DNA of 8,354 bases. It comes from Bacteroidales bacterium. GTDB lineage: Bacteria > Bacteroidota > Bacteroidia > Bacteroidales > UBA7960. The translations under genes were made by a program, and so were the position numbers. This document shows positions 1 through 7,785 of this stretch, piece by piece. Below the pieces are notes generated by a model. It was not told the DNA's origin, searched no databases, and saw nothing but the letters and a program-made list of their open reading frames with translations. The DNA lies in the NCBI GenBank assembly GCA_007132825.1, contig SLNX01000077.1:1-8354 (forward strand), in the 5' to 3' direction. Position 1 is the stretch's first letter. The number at the start of each line of letters is the position of its first letter.

Positions 1-455
1 TCGTCGTAGGTTAAGCCAATATTGTAAGATCTTAATAAATAGTCGCTTGCCTTAAGCCATTCTTCATTTTCGTAGGCTTCTGCCCCAACATTGCGAGTCA
101 GATCGGATAAAAATAGCAGCAATGGTTGAATTTCAAGGATAAGCTGGTTATCGGTATCAAGCTCTTTGGCTTTAAATAAGGCTTCATCAGCTTTATCAAC
201 AGGGTTTTCAACCAGGTTTTTATAAGATTCTTCTTCGGTAATGGCAATTTCCATGTAGAGTCTTGATTTTGTTAGCCAGAATTCCGGATCCTCAAAAACG
301 CTTTCATGTTCTTGTGCTTCCTGCAAATGCTCCAGGGCATCGGCAAGATTGCCACGATCCAGTTGTCTGTTCGCACGTCTTAGATCCCTACCCTGGGCGT
401 TCACAACAGTGGAAGCAATCATCAAAAAGATTAAAAGAAATACGGTCCGTTTCAT
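1..455 (-). CDS. Exported TPR-like repeat protein, N-terminal part (cut by left window edge)
   Basis: Reading on the minus strand from ATG at 455 gives 151 residues open to the window edge; the stop lies outside. Residues 1-20 look like a Sec signal peptide: a basic start (MKRT), a hydrophobic core (VFLLIFLMIAS) and a probable signal peptidase I cut after VVNA, before Gln21. There is no lipobox cysteine, so the product is probably periplasmic rather than a lipoprotein. The mature part is acidic and helical. Residues 27-43 (RANRQLDRGNLADALEH) and about 130-150 (AYENEEWLKASDYLLRSY) have the small/aromatic spacing of tetratricopeptide helices, so TPR is the likely fold, probably a protein-protein scaffold. 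No catalytic motif is visible. The gene lies 149 bases downstream of gyrA on the same strand and has its own promoter candidate. The leader has no Shine-Dalgarno sequence, as is usual in Bacteroidota. The partner and role are unknown. The signal peptide is clear, while the TPR assignment is moderate. Confidence 0.8.
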   Translation of the reverse strand, partial: MKRTVFLLIFLMIASTVVNAQGRDLRRANRQLDRGNLADALEHLQEAQEHESVFEDPEFWLTKSRLYMEIAITEEESYKNLVENPVDKADEALFKAKELDTDNQLILEIQPLLLFLSDLTRNVGAEAYENEEWLKASDYLLRSYNIGLTYD

Positions 456-505
456 TGGTTTGATTTTTTGGTTATCAATAAGATTTTTTTGATAAGATTT
501 ATAAG

Positions 506-535
506 CAAAATTAGAAATATTTTAAAAAAACACAA
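506..535 (-). promoter_or_regulatory. Bacteroidota-type promoter for the TPR-like gene
   Basis: On the minus strand, TAATTTTG at 513-506 matches the Bacteroidota -7 consensus TAnnTTTG exactly. A TTG at 535-533 lies 19 bases upstream, where the -33 element is expected. Transcription would start near 499-500, giving a leader of about 45 bases before the ATG at 455. This suggests the gene can be transcribed independently of gyrA. It is a pattern match only, in AT-rich DNA, though both elements and the spacing agree. Confidence 0.6.
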
Positions 536-604
536 GTACCTGCTCGATTAAATTGCAACATCCGATTATCAGTGAATTTATTAAACCAGAAAAAGGCATT
601 TGAA

Positions 605-3124
605 TCAAGACTCATCTGAATGCTCAGTATTTTGGTCATCTGCCTCCATGTTCTCTTCGTCATTGCCGTTTCCATTCCCGTTCAGACCTTTGTCCTGTAT
701 TTTGGTTACTGCAGCGATTTTATCTCCATCCTTGAGTGAGATCAGCTTTACCCCTTGTGTTGCCCTGCCCATTTCGCGCAATTCGTCTACCGGGACCCGG
801 ATGGTAATTCCAGATTTGTTGATGATCATAAGATGATCACTATCCACAACATTAACCATTGCAATCAGGGGTCCTGTTTTGTTAGTTATGTTTAAAGTTT
901 TAACACCCTTCCCTCCTCTGTTCGTTATTCGGTATTCATTAAGGACTGATCTTTTCCCAAATCCGTTTTCGCTGACAACCAAAATGCTGCTCATGGTGTC
1001 TTCAACACAAACCATGCCAACTACTTCATCGTCTGGTCCGGCCAGCGTGATACCTTTTACGCCGGAAGCGTTTCTGCCAATTGCCCTGACTGAGCTTTCA
1101 TTGAACCGGATAGCTTTACCGCTTCGCAAACCGATCAGGATTTCGTTTTCACCATTAGTGAGTGAAGCCTCAAGGAGCTCATCTCCATCACGCACATTTA
1201 TGGCAATAATCCCATTGGCCCGGGGCCTGCTATATGCCGACAGGCTGGTTTTCTTGATGATACCCTGTTTGGTGCACATCATGATGAAGTTATTCTCGGT
1301 ATATTCCTGATCGGTAAGGTCTTTGACATTTACAAAGGCCTTGATCTTGTCATCCGACGGAATATTGATAAGGTTTTGTATGGCCCTGCCCTTCGAGGTT
1401 TTTGTGCCTTCGGGAATTTCGAACACCCTCATCCAGAAGCATTTACCTTGCTCTGTGAAAAACAGCAGGTAGTTATGGTTTGTGGCAACAAACAGATATT
1501 CGACAAAGTCATCATCGCGTGTAACGGAGCCTTTACTGCCCCTCCCTCCCCTGCTTTGTGTTCTGTACTCAGAAAGCAACGTCCTTTTGATATATCCAAG
1601 GTGCGAAATGGTGATGACAACTTCCTCATCCGGAATGGTATCCTCTATCCGGAAGTCATTTGCCGTATACTCGATCTCTGTACGTGTTTTATCACCGAAC
1701 TTTTGTTTCATCTCCATCATTTCTTCCTTGATGATGTTCATACGGAGCGAAATATCTTCGAGCACTGACTTAAAATATTCTATTCGCTTCAATAGTTCTT
1801 CATATTCGTTCTGAAGCTTATCCCTTTCGAGTCCTGTTAACCGCTGCAAACGCATATCGAGAATAGCTTTTGCCTGTATTTCAGAAAGGTCAAAAGACTC
1901 CATAAGACCCGTTTTGGCTTCATCAGGGGTTTGTGATGCACGTATCAGCCTGATAATCTCGTCAATGTTATCCAAAGCAATCAGAAGACCTTCAAGGATA
2001 TGTGCGCGTTTTTCAGCTTCACGAAGCTCATATTGCGTTCGTCTTGTAACAACTTCATGCCTGTGATCCACATAATGCCTGATCAGGTCCTTGAGGTTCA
2101 GCAGCATGGGTCTGCCGTTAACCAGTGCAATGTTGTTTACATTGAATGATGACTGCAGTGCGGTATGCTGATACAGCAGATTCAGTATTACATTGGGAAC
2201 GGCATCTTTCCGGAGTTCGTAAACAATGCGCAACCCTTTCCGATCCGATTCGTCTCTGATATCTACAATTCCTTCAATTCTTTTGTCATTCACAAGGTCG
2301 GCTGTTTTCTTGATCATTTCAGCCTTGTTGACCTGATATGGTACAGATGTAACGATAATTACCTCTTTGCCGCTTTCAAGGCTCTCTATGGTTGCTTCAC
2401 CCCGCATAACAACGCGTCCACGGCCTGTGTGGTAAGCATCTTTAACCCCTTCATATCCATAAATAAGTCCTCCAGTCGGAAAATCGGGTGCCTTGATGTG
2501 TTGCATCAACTCATCAATGGTGATGTCATTATTGTCAATGTATGCGATCACGCCATCAATAACCTCATTCAGGTTATGTGGTGGCATATTGGTTGCCATA
2601 CCTACAGCAATACCGGATGAACCATTGACAAGAAGGTTGGGTATTTTTGCAGGAAGAACGGTTGGTTCCTTAAGGGTATCGTCAAAATTTAACTGGAAAT
2701 CAACAGTTTCCTTGTCGATATCGGTCAACATCTCCTCTGCGATCTTCTGCATCCTTGCTTCCGTATAGCGCATGGCGGCCGGACTGTCACCATCAATGCT
2801 GCCATAATTACCCTGACCATCAACGAGGGGATAGCGTAATGACCAATCTTGTGCCATGCGAACCATTGCATCATATACTGAGCTGTCGCCATGCGGATGG
2901 TATTTACCAAGCACCTCCCCTACTATTCTGGCAGACTTTTTATAAGGTCTGTTGCTAAAAACACCCAGTTCATGCATCCCAAAGAGCACACGGCGGTGCA
3001 CAGGTTTGAGTCCATCCCGCACATCGGGCAACGCCCTTGAGACAATTACAGACATGGCATAATCGATATATGCCGACTTCATCTGTTCTTCTATGTCGAC
3101 TTTTAATATTCTTTCTTCTGACAT
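605..3124 (-). CDS. gyrA: DNA gyrase subunit A
   Basis: GyrA is the breakage-reunion subunit of type IIA topoisomerase gyrase (GyrA2GyrB2), which introduces negative supercoils in the cytoplasm using ATP bound by GyrB. The 839-residue product is of normal length. The winged-helix/tower part covers about residues 1-490. The catalytic tyrosine is Tyr120 in AAMRYTEARM, equivalent to E. coli Tyr122. The quinolone-resistance region HPHGDSSVYD keeps Ser81 and Asp85 (E. coli Ser83 and Asp87), so common target mutations are absent. The C-terminal beta-pinwheel starts near residue 500 and carries a GyrA box, QSRGGRG, at 523-529, which argues for GyrA over ParC. A second RGGKG loop lies at 736-740. The protein ends in a Gly/Asn-rich, then acidic, tail from about residue 812. 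I chose ATG at 3124 because the 4-codon extension to TTG at 3136 gives a poor start, whereas MSEERILKVDIEEQMKSAY begins like known GyrA proteins. It is divergent from clpC. No clear promoter element was found on this side. Confidence 0.97.
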   Translation of the reverse strand: MSEERILKVDIEEQMKSAYIDYAMSVIVSRALPDVRDGLKPVHRRVLFGMHELGVFSNRPYKKSARIVGEVLGKYHPHGDSSVYDAMVRMAQDWSLRYPLVDGQGNYGSIDGDSPAAMRYTEARMQKIAEEMLTDIDKETVDFQLNFDDTLKEPTVLPAKIPNLLVNGSSGIAVGMATNMPPHNLNEVIDGVIAYIDNNDITIDELMQHIKAPDFPTGGLIYGYEGVKDAYHTGRGRVVMRGEATIESLESGKEVIIVTSVPYQVNKAEMIKKTADLVNDKRIEGIVDIRDESDRKGLRIVYELRKDAVPNVILNLLYQHTALQSSFNVNNIALVNGRPMLLNLKDLIRHYVDHRHEVVTRRTQYELREAEKRAHILEGLLIALDNIDEIIRLIRASQTPDEAKTGLMESFDLSEIQAKAILDMRLQRLTGLERDKLQNEYEELLKRIEYFKSVLEDISLRMNIIKEEMMEMKQKFGDKTRTEIEYTANDFRIEDTIPDEEVVITISHLGYIKRTLLSEYRTQSRGGRGSKGSVTRDDDFVEYLFVATNHNYLLFFTEQGKCFWMRVFEIPEGTKTSKGRAIQNLINIPSDDKIKAFVNVKDLTDQEYTENNFIMMCTKQGIIKKTSLSAYSRPRANGIIAINVRDGDELLEASLTNGENEILIGLRSGKAIRFNESSVRAIGRNASGVKGITLAGPDDEVVGMVCVEDTMSSILVVSENGFGKRSVLNEYRITNRGGKGVKTLNITNKTGPLIAMVNVVDSDHLMIINKSGITIRVPVDELREMGRATQGVKLISLKDGDKIAAVTKIQDKGLNGNGNGNDEENMEADDQNTEHSDES

Positions 3125-3236
3125 TCTGGAAATCAATAATTTTGAAAATATCTATTATAAAAAAACAAGGTACGAAAATACACATTTTTTCCCTAATAAA
3201 GTGGGTTATAATGCAAAGATTTGATATGTTTTTTTC

Positions 3237-3268
3237 TAACAATTGCAGTTAATTATTGTTAACAATTG
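3237..3268. repeat. Direct repeat and palindrome between gyrA and clpC (possible operator)
   Basis: The nine bases TAACAATTG occur twice, at 3237-3245 and 3260-3268, with starts 23 bases apart, about two helical turns. The second copy overlaps a perfect 12-base palindrome, ATTGTTAACAAT, at 3255-3266. The group lies upstream of the clpC promoter candidate and inside the divergent intergenic region, a plausible place for a regulator to bind. It does not match the CtsR or CIRCE heat-shock operators. The surrounding DNA is very AT-rich, so chance is a serious alternative. Confidence 0.3.
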
Positions 3269-3285
3269 GTAGATGGTTGATTCAT

Positions 3286-3313
3286 TTTGTTTAATATTGT
3301 ACTGTTAATTTTG
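3286..3313 (+). promoter_or_regulatory. Candidate clpC promoter
   Basis: TAATTTTG at 3306-3313 matches the Bacteroidota -7 consensus TAnnTTTG. TTTG at 3286-3289 could be the -33 element, although the 16-base spacer is shorter than the usual 19 or so. Transcription would begin about 5-7 bases past the -7 element, near 3318-3320, leaving only about 8-10 bases before the clpC ATG at 3328. No Shine-Dalgarno sequence is present in that leader. Confidence 0.45.
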
Positions 3314-3327
3314 AAAGAGTTATTATT

Positions 3328-5910
3328 ATGGAAGCTAAATTTTCTCCAGTTGTTAAAGATGTGATCACTTACAGTCGTGAAGAGGCTTTGCGCAACGGGA
3401 ACAATTATATTGGAATTGAACACTTTCTGCTTGGTTTGATACGTGAAGGTGAGAACATTGCAATTCAAATTCTAACCCAGCTGGGGCTTGATCTCAAACA
3501 GATCAAAAAAAACATTGAAAATACAATCAAGGGTGGTATGCCTGCCAACCGGAACATGGAAAACATCCCGCTGGTGAAGCAAGCGGAGCGCGTATTGAAG
3601 ATTACTTATCTTGAGGCCAAACTGTTTAACAGTGAGTTGATTGGTGCTGAACACTTATTATTGTCGATTTTAAAGGACAATGACAATCTGGCTACTCGTG
3701 TTTTGAATCAGCAGGGTGTGGATTATGATTTGATCAGGGACCAGGTAAAGCAGATTGGCAGTCCTTTTTCTGACAAGCCGGAGAATAAGGATATTCGCAG
3801 TGAGCTCTCACCGAGTGAGGAGGATGATGCAGCAGAAGGTGGTGGTTTTGGTGGCTCCATGAAAAAGGCTGCAGACAAATCGACGACACCTGTATTGGAT
3901 AATTTCGGGCGTGATCTGACAAGGGCTGCCGAAGAGGACAGACTCGACCCTGTTGTTGGCCGTGAGCGTGAACTGGAGCGAATTGCTCAGATATTATCAC
4001 GTCGTAAGAAAAACAATCCCATACTGATCGGGGAACCGGGTGTGGGTAAATCGGCCATCGCAGAGGGGCTTGCTTTACGGATTGTTCAGCGAAAGGTTTC
4101 ACGTGCATTGTTCAATAAACGCATTGTGACACTTGATCTGGCATCACTTGTAGCTGGTACAAAATATCGTGGTCAGTTCGAGGAACGGATGAAGGCATTG
4201 CTAAACGAGCTTGAAAAAAACCCTGACGTGATTCTTTTCATTGATGAGTTGCATACCATCGTTGGAGCCGGAGGTGCTTCAGGCTCCCTGGATGCATCCA
4301 ACATGTTCAAGCCTGCTCTTGCTCGTGGAGAGATTCAGTGCATTGGTGCCACCACTATGGACGAATACCGTCAGCATATTGAGAAGGACGGTGCTCTTGA
4401 ACGTCGATTCCAAAAGATCATTATTGACCCCACCACAGCTGAGGAAACCATTGAAATCCTAAACAATATCAAATCAAAATATGAGGATCACCACCTGGTA
4501 AACTATTCTGAAGATGCCATTAAAGCTTGTGTTTACCTTACCGACAGGTATGTGAGCGACCGTTATCTTCCAGATAAGGCCATTGATGCACTGGATGAGG
4601 CCGGATCACGTGTTCACATAACCAATATAAGGGTGCCGGAAACAGTGATTAACATTGAAACGCAAATTGACGTGGTAAGGGACGAAAAGACCAAAGCAAT
4701 AAAGTCTCAGAAGTATGAACAGGCCGCACAATACCGCGATCAGGAAAGGGCTTTGATGGATAAGCTTGAAGCTGAAAAGAGAAGATGGGAACAGGAATCT
4801 CAGCTTCACCGTGAGATCGTTGACGAGCAGAATGTTTCGGAAGTGGTATCTATGATGACAGGGGTGCCGGTTCAGCGTATCGCTCTCAACGAAAGTGAAC
4901 GGCTTATAAGTATGGAGCAGGACCTTGAAAAGAGTGTTGTGGGTCAGAATGAAGCGATAAAAAAGATCGTAAAGAGTATCCGGCGCAACCGTGCCGGATT
5001 AAAAGACCCGGCCAAACCCATCGGATCATTCATTTTTCTCGGGCCCACCGGTGTGGGAAAGACACACCTTGCCAAAGTTTTGTCCCACCACTTGTTTGAT
5101 TCAGATGATGCGATCATCCGCATCGACATGAGTGAGTACATGGAGAAATTTGCAGTCAGCAGGCTCGTAGGTGCGCCTCCCGGATATGTCGGCTATGAAG
5201 AAGGAGGCCAGCTTACCGAGAAAGTGCGCAGAAAGCCCTATTCTGTGCTGCTGCTGGATGAAATCGAGAAAGCACATCCCGATGTATTTCATCTGCTGCT
5301 GCAGATGCTTGACGACGGACAGTTAACTGACAGCCTTGGGCGCCGTGTTGATTTCAAGAATACCATCATCATCATGACCTCAAACATTGGATCAAGGCAA
5401 TTGAAGGATTTTGGCATGGGTGTTGGTTTCAACACGCCTGCAAGACAGGCTGCATCAAAGGAGTATACACAAAGTGTGATTGAAAATGCACTAAAAAAGA
5501 CATTTGCTCCGGAATTTTTGAACAGGGTTGATGATGTGGTGATCTTTGATTCACTTCTGAAAGAGCATATTTTTAAGATTATTGACATTGAATTGAAAAA
5601 GCTGTTTAAGCGAATTGATGATTTGGGCTATCAGATTAAGCTAACAGACGCAGCCAAGGAGTTTATTGCAGAAAAGGGCTGGGATCCCAGCTTTGGGGCA
5701 AGACCGTTAAAGCGCGCCATACAGAAATATCTGGAGGATCCATTGGCAGAAGAGATTATCAGAAGCAAAATCTCTGAAGGTGATACAATCCGCGTTGACT
5801 ACAAAAAGGATGAAGAGGAAATTTCTGTTGGTGTAACTAAGGCAAAGCCAAAAAAGGAGAAAACCGAAGGAAAAATGCCAGATAAGGCTTCGGGGGCTTC
5901 AAATAACTAA
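3328..5910 (+). CDS. clpC: ATP-dependent Clp protease ATP-binding subunit ClpC
   Basis: This is a cytoplasmic Hsp100 unfoldase that threads substrates into the ClpP peptidase. The 860-residue product has the full family layout. A double Clp-N domain covers about residues 1-145, followed by a Gly/acidic linker at about 150-190. AAA+ module D1 has Walker A GEPGVGKS (235-242), pore loop KYRG (279-282), Walker B VILFIDE (301-307) and the ALERRF arginine-finger segment (356-361). A short UVR-like middle domain lies at about 450-495; its size separates ClpC from ClpB, whose middle domain is much longer. Module D2 has Walker A GPTGVGKT (572-579), pore loop GYVGY (619-623), Walker B VLLLDE (640-645), LNR (731-733) and sensor-2 GAR (790-792). 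A VGF tripeptide at 699-701 is the expected ClpP-docking loop, so this is a protease partner rather than a stand-alone disaggregase. The C-terminal end, from about 838, is lysine-rich and probably disordered. The gene is divergent from gyrA and followed by a hairpin. All ATPase residues appear intact. Confidence 0.96.
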   Translation: MEAKFSPVVKDVITYSREEALRNGNNYIGIEHFLLGLIREGENIAIQILTQLGLDLKQIKKNIENTIKGGMPANRNMENIPLVKQAERVLKITYLEAKLFNSELIGAEHLLLSILKDNDNLATRVLNQQGVDYDLIRDQVKQIGSPFSDKPENKDIRSELSPSEEDDAAEGGGFGGSMKKAADKSTTPVLDNFGRDLTRAAEEDRLDPVVGRERELERIAQILSRRKKNNPILIGEPGVGKSAIAEGLALRIVQRKVSRALFNKRIVTLDLASLVAGTKYRGQFEERMKALLNELEKNPDVILFIDELHTIVGAGGASGSLDASNMFKPALARGEIQCIGATTMDEYRQHIEKDGALERRFQKIIIDPTTAEETIEILNNIKSKYEDHHLVNYSEDAIKACVYLTDRYVSDRYLPDKAIDALDEAGSRVHITNIRVPETVINIETQIDVVRDEKTKAIKSQKYEQAAQYRDQERALMDKLEAEKRRWEQESQLHREIVDEQNVSEVVSMMTGVPVQRIALNESERLISMEQDLEKSVVGQNEAIKKIVKSIRRNRAGLKDPAKPIGSFIFLGPTGVGKTHLAKVLSHHLFDSDDAIIRIDMSEYMEKFAVSRLVGAPPGYVGYEEGGQLTEKVRRKPYSVLLLDEIEKAHPDVFHLLLQMLDDGQLTDSLGRRVDFKNTIIIMTSNIGSRQLKDFGMGVGFNTPARQAASKEYTQSVIENALKKTFAPEFLNRVDDVVIFDSLLKEHIFKIIDIELKKLFKRIDDLGYQIKLTDAAKEFIAEKGWDPSFGARPLKRAIQKYLEDPLAEEIIRSKISEGDTIRVDYKKDEEEISVGVTKAKPKKEKTEGKMPDKASGASNN

Positions 5911-5932
5911 ACCACAACCCGCAAACCGGGAA

Positions 5933-5966
5933 ATGAGGCTGTTTCTAACTTTTGAGACAGCCTCAT
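5933..5966. terminator. Hairpin between convergent clpC and acyl-CoA dehydrogenase genes
   Basis: The arms ATGAGGCTGTTTC (5933-5945) and GAGACAGCCTCAT (5954-5966) form a 13-pair stem with one G-U pair in the clpC transcript and an 8-base loop, TAACTTTT. The stem begins 22 bases after the clpC stop and ends 22 bases before the dehydrogenase stop on the other strand, so it could end transcription from both sides. Neither side has a strong run of T after the stem, so it may work as a weak or RNA-stabilising terminator. The stem is clear; its function is inferred. Confidence 0.7.
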
Positions 5967-5988
5967 CTTATATTACGAATGAAATTCC

Positions 5989-7773
5989 TTAAAACTTATA
6001 GGTGTTATCAGCAATCAGTTTTGCTGCAATGCGTCTGCGCGCTTCTTTCACGTTAACACCCGGAAGATCAGTCAGCCTGCCAATGGCAATGATCAGTTTT
6101 TTGGTTTCATCTCCCTCCAAAGAGGAATAAACTGCATCAAACGCCCATTTCCGCAATTTACTCACCGTATCATACATAAATACATCAAGCATGTCCTTAT
6201 ACACCCCGGCTTCTTCACCTTTCATGGGCTCAATCTTTTCAACCCTGAGTGCCAGTGATTCAGCGATGTAGAGCTCTGATATCATGTCGGCAATGTTGTT
6301 CATCACCTCCTGCTCCCTGACCAGCTTCCTTCCAAAAGCTTTAAGGGAAACATGCAGGGCAAGAAGGATCACCTTCTTCATGTTTTTGATCATACGAGAC
6401 TTTTGCTTGTAGTAGGTCTCCTCCCCTTCCTTGCCGTCAGTGATCTTATCAAGATTCTCGAACAAGTCCTGGGCAGGACAGAAAAGGTCATACTCACCCT
6501 TCATCGATCTTTTCATTGCTGTATCCACTACAAGCAGTCTGTTGATTTCGTTGGTTCCCTCAAAGATTCTGTTGATTCGGCTATCGCGATAACCGCGTTC
6601 CACATTCATTTCTGAGGAATAACCCATGCCACCATGGATCTGCACAGCCTCATCTGCAACAAAATCAAGCATCTCAGAGCCATAAACCTTCAATATGGCA
6701 TCCTCCACTGCATAATGGCTGATCGCATCAATGGCACCACGTCCAACATCACATCCTTCAATACTTTTGAAACGCTCCATTAAATCATCAATATCCTTAC
6801 TAACCCTGTAAATGGCCGATTCGTGGGCAAAAGTACGGATCACCATTTCTGCAAGTTTGTGCTGAATGGCACCAAAATTGGAGATTAGCTGACCAAACTG
6901 CTTGCGCTCATTGGCATACTTGACAGAGTCGATGATTGCCTTTTTCGCAGCACCGATCACATTCGCGCCAAGCTTCATTCTGCCCATGTGCAAAATATTC
7001 AACGCGATGCGGAAACCCTCTCCCCGCTCGCCAATCATGTTCTCAACAGGAACTTTTACATCGTTATAATAGATTTGAGCCGTGGAGGAGCCTTTAATCC
7101 CCATTTTATGCTCGTCGGGACCAATTACCACACCCTCAGAGTCAGTGTCGACAATAAAAGCGCTTAGAATCCTGTCGTTATCAATTTTTGCAAAAACCAC
7201 CTGTGCATCGCAGAAGCCTGCATTCGTGATCCACATCTTCTGTCCGTTCAGGATATAATGCTTCCCGTCTTCGGAAAGCTTCGCAGTGCTTTTTCCAGAA
7301 TTGGCATCACTACCTGCTCCCGGTTCGGTAAGGCAGTATGCCCCCAGCAGTTCGCCGGTAGCAAGCTTGGTCACATATCTCTGTCTTTGCTCCTCATTTC
7401 CATAATACATAATCGGCAGGGTGCCAATACCGCAATGGGCCATAAAAGCTACAGAAAAGGAATACCCTGCTCCTATTGTTTCTGCAGCAAGCATCTGCGT
7501 AACAAAAGACTGTCCGAAACCTCCATATTCCTCGGGCAATGAGATACCCATAAGGCCGAGTTCTCCAGACTTTTTAAGTATCGACTTCATCAGTTCCCTG
7601 TCACCCTTGTCCAATGCATCCAGGTACGGATACACTTCCGCCTCCAGAAAATCGGCACAGGTTTGGGCAATCATTTTCTGTTCTTCATCAAACTCCTCAG
7701 GCACATAAACATCTTTTGCTTCAATGTCTCGAACCAGAAATTCTCCACTTTTCAGATATTTTTTTTTCTCCAT
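5989..7773 (-). CDS. Acyl-CoA dehydrogenase, long (VLCAD-like) form
   Basis: This FAD enzyme oxidises acyl-CoA to trans-2-enoyl-CoA, the first step of beta-oxidation, and passes electrons to electron transfer flavoprotein. The 594-residue product has the usual helical N-terminal domain (about 25-145). A beta domain follows with YCLTEPGAGSDA (146-157) and WITNAG (181-186) around the flavin and substrate. The helical C-terminal domain has RKQFG (290-294) and QIHGGMGY (378-385). Glu405 in RIFEGTNEINRL is at the position of the catalytic base of medium- and short-chain enzymes (Glu376 of human MCAD). About 175 residues follow the core, an extension like that of VLCAD/ACAD9 and many bacterial homologues, which suggests long-chain acyl substrates, although chain length cannot be read from sequence. 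No signal peptide is seen. The ATG at 7773 lies 12 bases after the stop of the iron-sulfur protein gene, so the two are probably cotranscribed. The leader lacks a Shine-Dalgarno sequence. The exact substrate is uncertain. Confidence 0.93.
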   Translation of the reverse strand: MEKKKYLKSGEFLVRDIEAKDVYVPEEFDEEQKMIAQTCADFLEAEVYPYLDALDKGDRELMKSILKKSGELGLMGISLPEEYGGFGQSFVTQMLAAETIGAGYSFSVAFMAHCGIGTLPIMYYGNEEQRQRYVTKLATGELLGAYCLTEPGAGSDANSGKSTAKLSEDGKHYILNGQKMWITNAGFCDAQVVFAKIDNDRILSAFIVDTDSEGVVIGPDEHKMGIKGSSTAQIYYNDVKVPVENMIGERGEGFRIALNILHMGRMKLGANVIGAAKKAIIDSVKYANERKQFGQLISNFGAIQHKLAEMVIRTFAHESAIYRVSKDIDDLMERFKSIEGCDVGRGAIDAISHYAVEDAILKVYGSEMLDFVADEAVQIHGGMGYSSEMNVERGYRDSRINRIFEGTNEINRLLVVDTAMKRSMKGEYDLFCPAQDLFENLDKITDGKEGEETYYKQKSRMIKNMKKVILLALHVSLKAFGRKLVREQEVMNNIADMISELYIAESLALRVEKIEPMKGEEAGVYKDMLDVFMYDTVSKLRKWAFDAVYSSLEGDETKKLIIAIGRLTDLPGVNVKEARRRIAAKLIADNTYKF

Positions 7774-7785
7774 GATAAAATAGGT

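Noticed and set aside
879..1310. Open frame of 143 codons on the plus strand inside gyrA.
   Set aside because: It is antisense to the gyrase C-terminal domain, with a Ser/Pro/Thr-rich composition typical of reverse-strand shadows.
2165..2620. Open frame of 151 codons on the plus strand inside gyrA.
   Set aside because: It is fully antisense to a strongly conserved part of gyrA. Its translation has no recognisable domain and no promoter of its own, so it is a shadow frame.
2870..2884. Possible quinolone-resistance changes in gyrA.
   Set aside because: Ser81 (AGC) and Asp85 (GAT) are the susceptible-type residues, so no resistance substitution is visible at these two sites.
3125..3136. A four-codon N-terminal extension of GyrA starting at TTG (3136).
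   Set aside because: The ATG at 3124 gives an N-terminus like known GyrA proteins, and the catalytic tyrosine then sits at 120, close to the E. coli position. The TTG has no supporting ribosome site.
3125..3236. A promoter for gyrA on the minus strand.
   Set aside because: TACCTTG at 3172-3166 resembles a -7 element, but it is imperfect and has no TTG at a suitable distance upstream. I do not support it as a feature.
3125..3327. CtsR or CIRCE heat-shock operator upstream of clpC.
   Set aside because: Neither the GGTCAAA tandem nor the TTAGCACTC/GAGTGCTAA inverted repeat is present.
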